The notes beneath the pieces were generated by a model, which saw nothing but the letters and a program-made list of their open reading frames with translations, was not told where the DNA came from and searched no databases. DNA of 64,000 nucleotides. It comes from Platynereis dumerilii. Taxonomy: Eukaryota; Annelida; Polychaeta; Phyllodocida; Nereididae. A program made the position numbers and the translations under genes. Shown piece by piece: positions 41,737 through 51,229 of the stretch. Numbering within the stretch: position 1 is the first letter of the stretch; each line of letters opens with the position of its first letter. The stretch spans positions 18,751,759-18,815,758 of the forward strand of contig JAPTHN010000008.1 in assembly GCA_026936325.1 (NCBI GenBank). Reading direction: 5' to 3'.

Positions 41737-41760
41737 TGACGTCATAAAGTGACGTCATGG
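41737..41760. promoter_or_regulatory. Paired CRE-like sites
   Basis: AAGTGACGTCAT occurs twice, 15 bp apart, each with the full CREB/ATF palindrome TGACGTCA, next to a related TGACATCATC. No gene start is nearby, so use is unproven. Confidence 0.35.
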
Positions 41761-42086
41761 CCTGAAGTCACTTTGTTTGCAATGACTGTTTTGTTTGCAA
41801 GCGTTTTCAGTGCCTTTTGTTTCTTGCTGGTCAATGCTATTGGATTAACAACCCCTTCAAAAAAAATATTTTCACTTCATTGGGGAAATAATTTTTTGAA
41901 TCTGGACAGTTCAGATTGACAATGACTTGACTTCCTTTGAGAAAAGATCAGGAATTTCATGAGACAGGCTAATTTAAGTAAATTTGGCTAAATAGATGTC
42001 ATTTCACCGCCTGTCACCAGGTGTCTCTCCTGTGCGTGCGCACTTCAGGAGTGCTGCCCCCTTGTGTAGTAGGAGATTTGGCAGTG

Positions 42087-42182
42087 TTTGACAGCCATCT
42101 CTTCTACAAATAGTGTTAAAATAGTTTCTAACCATGAGGCACTATTTGGTCACTATTTGATGTAGAAGAGATGGCTGTCAAA
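42087..42182. repeat. Hairpin with perfect 22-bp arms
   Basis: TTTGACAGCCATCTCTTCTA at the left arm (42087-42108, two more bases CA) is matched exactly by the inverted right arm 42161-42182. With a 3-base bulge the pairing extends inward through CAAATAGTG/CACTATTTG. Confidence 0.8.
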
Positions 42183-42353
42183 TATATTATGACAAAGTTT
42201 CTAACATAGCACATTAGAACTTATGGAAAAGTTCAGTAGAAAATGTGGCTTGGTTGCACTTTTTGGATATTTTGTAAGGATATTGGCAAAGCATGGTTAG
42301 GGGAGTAGATATTATGACAAAGACCTATTTTAGTGTCTGGCATGCAAAAGGCA

Positions 42354-42373
42354 GCCCGATTTGCAAATCGGGC
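42354..42373. repeat. Perfect 20-bp palindrome
   Basis: GCCCGATTTGCAAATCGGGC is its own reverse complement and has an octamer-factor-like ATTTGCAAAT core. Confidence 0.8.
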
Positions 42374-45119
42374 ATGTATCCCTCTTGTTGGTGACAGCCA
42401 AACAAAAGGAGCATGTGTCTGATTTTCAATCCAAAATCAGTTAGGGACCGTTCAGAATTTATGATTGGGGGGGGTAGGAGTTTTGGCCGAGGGGGTACTT
42501 ACTGTGCACACGTGTTTCAAGGGTGGGGGGTATTAATTTTTGACACCATTTCCAAGGGGTGTAAGAAATTTTAACAAAGAAAATATGTTAAAAAACACGC
42601 ATAAACTCATTTAATTTGGGCTTTTTTACGCGCAAAAGTCTGCGAGATGACGCGAATCTGTACACGTGGCTAATATATAACAGTATATATATATATGTTT
42701 GTATTGCTTTGTATGTCAAGGGGGGGGGACTAAAAATACGCACGAAACCCAAGGGTGGGGTATTAAAAATCCGCAAGAAACTCAAGGGGGGTAGGGGAGA
42801 GCGGGGCACAGTGAGACACTTTTTTTATTTTCAAGTGTTCCAAAATGTTGGCAGTAACGAGTTAAATGAGATCAGGTCTACATTATACACTGAGCAAAAA
42901 AAGAAACGTCCCCTTTTCAACATACTGTTAACTTCTGGAATATAACAATTACCCCTGTAAAACTGACATCAGAATTTGTATATTTGTCCAGAGAGTCAAT
43001 AAAAATTTTGTTTGCATAAAATCATTCAAGCGGAACATGAGCAGTGGTCAAAATGTCTCAAGCACTAATTTCACTGTGGCAAAACAGGACGAGGGTAACT
43101 GAGTTACCCTCGTCTCTAAATTGGCCTTAAATATTATGCAACATTGATTTTGAGTCTGTTGGTAGTGTTTACCGTTATCGAGGTAGTGTATGGTCACTGT
43201 ATGGGATCCAAAATGACATTTTGAAAAAGAGTCACTTTGAATTCAGTCTCTGACAATCAAAAAATGCCTTAAAGCACAACGAAAATGACGAGGGTAACTG
43301 CATTCCGAGACGAGGGTAACTGTGACCATACTTGTTGACATGACGAGGGTATTTGCCCTTTTTAATTTTCTCCAAATGTGCTAGAAAGTCATCATTAACT
43401 TGATTAAGCCAGTAAACCTGGTCAGCAGACCTTGTATTCATTTACAGGATAATCGGTGCTAGATATTTAAACTTTATGGTATACATGTAGTGCTCACAAA
43501 CATCTAACTTTTCATTTTCAATGTAAATTTGCACGGACATCACTGAATCTATTTGTTGTGGTATGCACGTTTTCCAGGGGAAAATAGAAATGGCCAAATC
43601 AGACCACTTCATGTGCATTATGCATTAATTTTATTCAGAACCAAAATCATGGCCAATGTAAATTTAGCTAAAATTCAATCACAAATCCTGTCTATCAAAG
43701 CTCAATGTCTGGAGTGTGGAATGAATCAAGGTGCCCCCCTCCACTCCTTTCAAGCAATTTACTGTATGGTGCAGGTTTTCAGTTTTAATTTTTAAAGGCG
43801 AAGTTGACATTTTCATAATTTGTTTGTCGCATCCTTTTCCATGCAGTTGTGTCATGAGCTTTTATAATCATCCAAATTTGACAATATTTCGGAAGTTAAA
43901 TCCTATTGGACATGTTTGTTGACTGTTTGACATCATTTAACATGTGATGATAATGGTCTGTATTCTGGTCATCTCATCCTCATTTAACTTCGCAAATTCG
44001 ATTTTTTTAAAATAAACTAAGGAACTATTCTATTTATTTTATCATCTTTATACGTATTGCTTGGCAAGTCACACCAACTTACAAGAGTAGTTTTGAACAT
44101 GTTTCTTTCAACAGCAAAAAATAATAGTCAAAGACTTGAATAAGCACACCATGCTTTAAATACGCATATACACTGTATACTCATTGAGTGAGAAGAGCTT
44201 TTGCTTGAGCACAAGACACAACATCAGTGAGCCGTGTAGCAGTAATCTGCCAGAAATCACATTCAGCATTCTATAACCACTGTGCAGGGGCACTCCATGA
44301 TCTGTCATGTAATTTATCATTTATCTGTTACGAAGCAGGTGTCCAGCTGCATGGCTGGTACACTGTCAGCTGGGATCTTCAGCTGCCTTTAAAGCAGAAT
44401 GTGTTCAGTCAGAATTTGTGCAAAAAATCAATGTCTATGAGGGTATGAAATTTGAACATAAGAACAAAATGAAACATGTGCATATCTATAAGTGCAACTG
44501 CCCAAGGTGTGCATATAATACATTATCCCATGTCTATGCACATTTTCTCCCCGATACTGTGTTTTTCCCTGGCCAATACAGCAGGCAAAAAGTCAATATC
44601 AGGGAGGAAATCAGTATATGGTCAGCTGACCTGTATACGACGTTTTTTCCCTGTGAAATACAGGGAATATACTGAAAACAACCAATCAGAGAGCAGTATT
44701 CAGACACACCCCCACAGTAGCGTCACATTCTCTGCTGCTGCTTAATGATCTTTTCTTGTAATCTTGCAAGCACAAAAAACGTCCACTCTTTTGCAATTTG
44801 ACAATGATCTATTAGGGCTAGAGAGAAGCGGTTAGAAGCTTTAGATCGAGAAGAAAAAGATACATTAGATTTAATCAGTTTTGATTTTCTGTTAAGTATA
44901 GGAAAATTTCCAAAGCGATTTTCGGTAGAAATATTTCGTTTTTCCAAAATTACTTAGTTGTACAAATACTGATTTATATAAATTTCCATCATGATGAGGA
45001 CCCCTTTGTATTTTTTTATATTGTTTTAGACAAAATTTCACAACACATGACAAAGTAATAATGTTAAATTCTGTTTATTGGTATCATTTCAGCACTGTGG
45101 TTCAATGATTTCAGAAATG

Positions 45120-45725
45120 TTTTTCTGCATTCCGCTGCCGTTTTGTTTAATTTCTCTAGATAAAATTCACTTACATGTATAAAATTTACACAAAATACCA
45201 TACATACAGTACAAATTACAAATCCAAAATTTCAAAACGATATCTCAAAAACTCTTGCCACGAAAAAATCATAACTGAAACAAGAATTTTCAGTTCAAGC
45301 ATAAAATCACATATTTGTGTCAATGTTTTTCTGCCTAGCACTGCCGTTTTATTTTATTGCTCTAAATCTAATCAACCTAGATGTATAAAATTAAAACAAT
45401 ACTGTTATAAATATAGTATGGATTACAAATCCAAGATTATAAGATGATATCTCAAAAACTCTTGCCACAAAAAAATCATAACTGAAACAAGAATTTTCAG
45501 TTCTAGCGTAAAATCACAGATTTGAGTCAACCTTTTTTTAGTTCCACGGCCCTTTTATTTTATAACTCAGGACCTAAGTGCACCAGATCTATTAAATTCT
45601 CCATTACTGTCATAAATATAGTATAAATTACAAATCCAAAATTTCAAGGCGATATCTCAAAAACTAATGCCACTAAAAAATCATAACTGAAACAAGAATT
45701 TTCAGTTCAAACGTAGCATCACAAG
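45120..45725. repeat. Three tandem units of about 206 bp
   Basis: GATATCTCAAAAACT blocks at 45239, 45446 and 45651, each followed by AAAAATCATAACTGAAACAA and preceded by ATTACAAATCCAA. Units are somewhat diverged. It is unrelated to the 203-bp repeat elsewhere in the window. Confidence 0.85.
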
Positions 45726-45859
45726 AAGTGAATGCATTCATGTACAAACATAGTTCTGAATTATTTCAAAAATGTGCCTAGACGGGTCTCGGGAATATAC
45801 TGGGGTCTCGGGGAGTATACCGGGGATGTACTGCACCTACCCATGGTATAACCTCATAA

Positions 45860-46177
45860 TATGTGGGCATTGCTTTGTATGTCTGGGGGGGGGGGCGAGG
45901 AGCACAAAAAATCCACATTGCACCTGAGGGGTCTTACTAAATATCTAAGATAAGATAAGAGATAAGATATACTTTTTTAATCTCGCTATGAGAAACTCTT
46001 GTAGAGGGAAGCCTTACGGTCTTACAAATGATACAATCACTGGGGATACATGTTTAGGATACTTCGAAATAAAGATATGGGTGATACCTGCATGAAACCT
46101 AGGGGGGAAATCAATTTTTAATGGCAAATATCTGACCAAACTCCCACCCCCCAGTGGTGAATTCCGAACAGTCCCTA
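45860..46177. mobile_element. Second copy of the Harbinger-like MITE, partial
   Basis: It shares CATTGCTTTGTATGTC plus a long G-run with the copy at 42444, and ends in CTCCCACCCCCCAGTG...GAACAGTCCC, the inverted terminal motif. A (GATAA)n run at 45947-45970 lies inside. The left end is not recognisable. Confidence 0.6.
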
Positions 46178-49089
46178 GCCTGGCCACCTCCGTCCCTCTT
46201 TTCTCCTCCCTCATTCTCCTTCTTGCCTCTTCTCATTCCATGTTTCCCTCCATGACGTCTCCACCTTCCATGCATTTTCCACCCATATCTTTATTTTGAA
46301 GTTTCCTAAACACTCGTCCTTTGCATTCAACTGATCCATGGACAGTGGACACACACATTTTGCCGATTCATTTAAAAAGTAAAATGATGCACATAATGTG
46401 CCCTGGGTGAAGGGAGGAAATGAAATTGAATGTGAGAGTGGCAAGCAGCGCCCCACAAAGATTTCTGCTTGTCCGGAGGAGCTGCATACCTGAATGCGTG
46501 GGATGATGTCTAAAATAAGCAACATAAAGATGGTCGAAAGGGAGGAGGTGGGACTTCGCACTGAAAACCTTTTTGACTAATTCAGTTTGTCAAGCCTCAT
46601 TGAGAAGTGATTTGGCCAATAGCCTACTGAAATTAATACACAGAATCCAGATAGGAAGACTATGGTATCCATACAATATATCCATAAATATTATCTAAAA
46701 TATTTTACACTTTGTATTATGGTAATTATGTTTAATAATCACTTTATTACATATATTGTTATGTGACGGAAAATAATATTTTGGAGCTTATATTTGGTTT
46801 GAATTACATTTGTATTTCGGGCATTGATGATCTCAGGTATGACTATAACATTAGTCCATTTCATGTAATCATCCTGGGCCAAACTGCATAGTTTTAATAC
46901 ACAATTTAGCTGCAAATACCCTCGTCATCACATGCAGTTACCTTCGTCCATTCATTATTGGAAAAGCAGAACTTTACCTTCGTCCTCATTTAACATGGGA
47001 TCCAATGGGATGACCTAGTTTTTTCAATTTATTTTAACAAAATGAGACGAGGGTAACTCAGTTACCCTCGTCCTGTTTTGCCACAGTGAATTTGGTCTAT
47101 GGAGACCAAACAAATTGTTTGAAAAATCTCAAAACTGGAGGCCTGTCTCTTTTAATGCTCTGAAGGAAGAAAAACAAGCTTAAATGATCAGAACATCCCC
47201 ATTTATTGAAGAAACACCATGCTGAGACTGCCATCTGAGCATCGAAAATGAGCCATAGGTGTGCAGCAGGCTGCATGACCAGTGAGCAAGTTCCAGGGCT
47301 CACTCATGATTACAAACCGGATTGCTTAGGACCAGTTCCACTACTCCTTCAGTACCAGACCAACCCCAGTTCCAAAAAACCAGTCCATAGGTTGTCTGTA
47401 CTGGTACAGACAGGGTCAATAAAAAGTGGTAAAAATGCAAAAAAGAAGAAGAAAAAAGAAAGTTTTTCATTTCTCACACCTTTTCTGGTGAGGTCTGGTG
47501 AAAATTGTGTGTGAATCTGAAACCAATAGGTAACAGTATACCGGACCATTATCCCCCTGGACTGGTCCAACTTACCCCTGGTTCTGGACTGGAGATGGGC
47601 GGATGGTTCCAGTCTGCAACACTAGCTCACTCAGGGCTTCTTTCAGACCAATGGGGTGGATATTATGCCATTGCCAGCCATAAGTCCAAACATAAACCCC
47701 GCACATGTCTCCGATGCCCTTAACAGAAAAGCCAGGCATAGAGATCCCCCCTCCTGGAAATGTCCAAGAAATTACCGATGCATTGGTGAAATAACGAACC
47801 AACATGCTCCATGGAAGTTCTGAAGCAGCTGGTGAAGTCGACATGCAGCCACTGTCAAGCTGTAGTGCATGCAAAGGGTGGCCACACTCAGCACTGACAT
47901 GTTGTGAATTTTCAAATGCAACCCTTGTTGACTTTCACTGATACTGTGAAATTACTGTGAAGTCCATATTAATGAAAGACATTTGTGTTGTTGCAATGAT
48001 ATTCCTCTATAAAATCATTAAGTTTCAAAAATTAAAAAGCGTAATTTGGACCTTTGTAATCATGTTGAATTAGGAGGACGTTTCTTTTTTTGCTCAGTGT
48101 AGGTAATGACGTTGGGTATATTGTCAAGTAGTTTCAGGTTCCTACCTTTTACAGGTTCGGAGAAATTTTGAGTTACGTCCATGCTCGTTAAGTGTCTCAC
48201 TGTGCCCCGTGGGCGGGGCACAGTGAGACAGCAGGCGGGGCACAGTGAGACAGGGCATCTGCTGCCATAACCCCCGATCCTCGGGACCTGCAGAATTGTT
48301 CCATCAATTGTTGCTACAGAAACTACTGTACTCTTATAATAGCAGCTGGCTAGGTGATTTTTTAGGTCCGTTTTTGAGCATGGTGATTTTTTAGGTCCGT
48401 TTTTGAGCATGTTTCGAAACTTCATCGCACAGGACACATGCACGACTTATTTAACCTGCCGCACCTGTTACATACTAATCAAAATTCATTCTTATGCTTC
48501 TCTTTGAATATGACTCACTAAAATCAGGAGTTTATTGCAGGCATTTTGTTTTTAATAGTGAATTGTAAGCTATGCCTTACATTCAGGTCGTTAAGAGTGT
48601 ATTTTACCATATCTCACTGTGCCCCGCCTCCAACTGTCTCACTGTGCCCCACGCAGCTCTCTTTATAAAATTTTTGAATCCTGCGGACCAGATGCCTGTA
48701 TTGTGGTTCATTATCTCACTAAACTAAGGCAAATAATCAAGGTTAGAATTCCTGGCAATTGATTTGCGTTATACCATTTTTCTTGGGAATTATAACAAAA
48801 AGTCGTCTAGCAAAATTATTTACTTTTATCGGCTAAAAACCTAAATATTGAAATTCCACTCTCGATATGCTGTGTAGGCTTTCCGGATATAGGTCAGACT
48901 CTCACTTACTTACTTTTTGTACTATACAAAAGAGGGTTGATCTGTAAACAGTACCAGCTAGACGCTACGGGCTTTGTCTCACTGTTCCCGCTGTCTCACT
49001 GTGCCCCGCTCTCCCCTATCAATTTTTGACGGGAAGTTCCAGCAAAACTCCCACCCCCCCCCAGTCATAAATTATGAACGGTACCTTAT

Positions 49090-50027
49090 GACAAGTCAAA
49101 TGGCCTTCTCTTGATGATGACTAATCAAACTGCCTCTATGTTTCCCATGATGAAAGTATAGAAGATGACACTTCATCAGCTATCATGAATCACAAAGTGC
49201 ATTTTTCATAGTGAACTGATCATCATTTTTTCTTTATCAAAGTGCATCGCTGTAAACTAAACCCTATATAAGATCTTCAAAATCCATTCTTTAGTTTAAT
49301 ATTGTTTGAAGCAATTGAAGGGCAACAAAAGGTTTTTGTGGGCACTATGATACATCCCGTGCCATAAACAAGAACAGTTTCTTTTCACTTTTTATAAGTT
49401 TAGTTTAGTTGCTAGCTGTTAACTTGCTATTTTGTAAAAAGTTTTTTAATTTAATTACTTTTAGCTCTACACACACCATACTGCATTGTTAGTGGTCTTT
49501 CTCTGACTGAAGAAAAAACCCTTGAAACTTGAAACCTGACAATTAGAGGGTTAACAGTAAAGTATCAATTACAGGAATTCGCGTTGCAGTTGACTTGTGG
49601 AGATTGAAAGCATGTGAAATTGAATTTTGATAACTTTTGATGACTGTCCACAAACCAGTCAGTTAAATTTGCATATTTGCGTAGCAATTGGTGGGCATTG
49701 TATCAGGAAATGATCCTGCGAAGTCTTGGTGCTGAAGAAATAATTCAAAGATGATTTATTAAGAAAAGGATATTTAAGATCGTGATGTATGGTGCACAGA
49801 TGACGTGTGGTAGATACAAAATGAAGCCTGCTCAGGCATGAAAGATTACTGAAAGCAAAATAAAGTGAGAGAGCTGACCATGAAACATGTGAAAAACAAT
49901 CAGAAACAGTAGAATACTGGAAATAAGCTGTCTACAATAATACCTGTATGGTTGATGCCAATGATTTTATCAAGTGATCCCAATTGCCCACATTTCACAA
50001 GTCCAGACCGCATATTAAGCACCAGAT
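49090..50027. other. Intergenic span, no gene seen
   Basis: A/T-rich, with short ORFs only. It may include distal promoter sequence of the FEM1-like gene. Confidence 0.4.
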
Positions 50028-50350
<323 letters not shown>

Positions 50351-50782
50351 AGAAGTCTATCTGTCTATACAATCAAGAATATGCAGAGCTGATTGAACAT
50401 TTACAAAATGCGATCTGGTATGCTCAAGTTCAGTCTAAGAAAATCCTTGTTCATGAATGGTATGAGTTGCCCTGCCCACCAATCAAACATGCACGTTTAC
50501 TTGATGATTGACAGGGATTACACAAATTATTCCAAAGTTGTGATATACGAATTATCGCAGTTTTGTTTTGTTTATACCTTTGCAATATACTGGAATAAAC
50601 TGGACAAGCTGACAGAAATGCTGTTTTCTTCTCAGCTCCAATATACACATAAAATTGAATGGACACTGGTCATACATGAGTAGCTTTCTACCATACGTCA
50701 TGTACAGCCAGGTTCATTGATTCTGGTGTATCACAAGTCAACTGCAAAGCGAATTCCTGTAAGGAAGTGAGGATATACTGGG

Positions 50783-50855
50783 TCAGACCATTCTCACAAG
50801 TCAGAGTCTGTCACAGGGAGCACGAGAGGCTCTGACGTCGTGAGAATGGGGTCAG
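50783..50855. repeat. Inverted repeat upstream of the FEM1-like gene
   Basis: GTCAGACCATTCTCAC...GTCAGAG on the left is matched by CTCTGAC...GTGAGAATGGGGTCAGAC on the right, with a small indel. Confidence 0.65.
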
Positions 50856-50931
50856 ACATGATACAAAAGTAGCTTAAGTAGGTCACTATAAGGAGCATCA
50901 TCAGCTGCATCAGGGCTGCTGAAGTGACTGA

Positions 50932-50995
50932 TAATCCTTCCAAAAGATTGTTTGATGCCATTCAAACTGGGATGCAGCAGATATGAAAACTATCT
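50932..50995 (+). pseudogene. Duplicated relic of the first-exon ankyrin segment
   Basis: AATCCTTCCAAAAGATTGTT and the next 45 bases closely match 51058-51122 inside exon 1. It reads NPSKRLFDAIQTGMQQI then a stop, against NPSERLFYAIHDWNVAEIETI in the exon. It looks like a tandem partial duplication of the exon, 126 bp upstream. Confidence 0.65.
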
Positions 50996-51229
50996 TCAGA
51001 AGCATGGCTGACTCAGACTCAGACTCAGACTCATTTTATTCTGAAGAAGTGGAAATGAATCCTTCTGAAAGATTGTTTTATGCCATTCACGATTGGAATG
51101 TGGCAGAAATTGAAACAATCTTGGATGCTTATCCAGACATTGTTAATACAAAGTATGCCACTCGACGGTCGGGATGGGGGATGGTCACACCTCTGATGGA
51201 GCACTTTTCCAACGGTCGTAAAAATAGTT
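50983..51229 (+). CDS. fem1-like: FEM1-like exon 1
   Basis: Coding from ATG 50983, or more likely from ATG 51004 (AGCATGG, better context; MADSDSDSDS). The first ankyrin unit is NPSERLFYAIHDWNVAEIET. The donor is GTAAGT directly after 51229, phase 1. The acidic (DS)n start comes from a GACTCA repeat. Confidence 0.75.

Larger units (their letters stand above)
40964..42443. other. Intergenic span without gene
   Basis: The first 110 bp are the last piece of the 203-bp repeat. After that I see an 11-bp inverted pair GGTTAACTAAC/GTTAGTTAACC (about 41139 and 41183), paired CRE-like sites, a hairpin and a palindrome (separate entries), and no coding frame worth naming. Confidence 0.5.
43072..47088. 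mobile_element. 4.0-kb element with CACTGTG ends and 5-bp target duplication (Transib/RAG-like ends?)
   Basis: Perfect 45-bp inverted ends start CACTGTGGCAAAACAGG and continue with a palindromic block ACGAGGGTAACTGAGTTACC. AATTT flanks both ends (43067-43071 and 47089-47093). GACGAGGGTAACT is repeated subterminally (43288-43350 and, inverted, 46916-47005). CACTGTG plus a 5-bp duplication is what Transib and ProtoRAG ends show. No transposase ORF is present, so the assignment rests on ends only. It contains a Harbinger-like MITE and a 206-bp tandem array. Confidence 0.6.
42888..48099. mobile_element. Tc1/mariner-type element, split by a further insertion
   Basis: Perfect 24-bp inverted ends starting CACTGAGCAAAAAAAGAAAC, flanked by TA at 42886-42887 and 48100-48101. 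About 1.2 kb belongs to it once the 43072-47088 insertion is removed. A minus-strand ORF at 47572-47874 might be a transposase relic, but I cannot confirm a DDE motif. Confidence 0.75.
42794..49016. mobile_element. TA-target element with GGGGCACAGTGAGACA ends
   Basis: Ends read GGGGAGAGCGGGGCACAGTG in inverted orientation, flanked by TA at 42792-42793 and 49017-49018. The GGGGCACAGTGAGACA unit is repeated inside the right half in both orientations (48198-48256, 48614-48652, 48975-49010), as subterminal transposase sites would be. It is split by the element at 42888-48099, leaving about 1 kb of its own. No transposase ORF seen. Confidence 0.75.
42444..49086. mobile_element. Harbinger-like MITE, outermost shell of a nest
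   Basis: Ends GGGACCGTTCAGAATTTATG (left) and inverted GGTACCGTTCATAATTTATG (right), each leading into a G-run. TTA flanks on both sides (42441-42443 and 49087-49089) give a 3-bp target duplication, typical of PIF/Harbinger. Without the nested insertion (42794-49016) it is only about 0.42 kb. Confidence 0.7.

Noticed and set aside
46211-46561. A 116-residue minus-strand ORF
   Set aside because: No recognisable domain, lies in transposon-derived DNA and could be chance.
47572-47874. A minus-strand 100-residue ORF as Tc1/mariner transposase
   Set aside because: Position is suitable, but I could not see a DDE motif or a known block, so it is only mentioned in the element entry.
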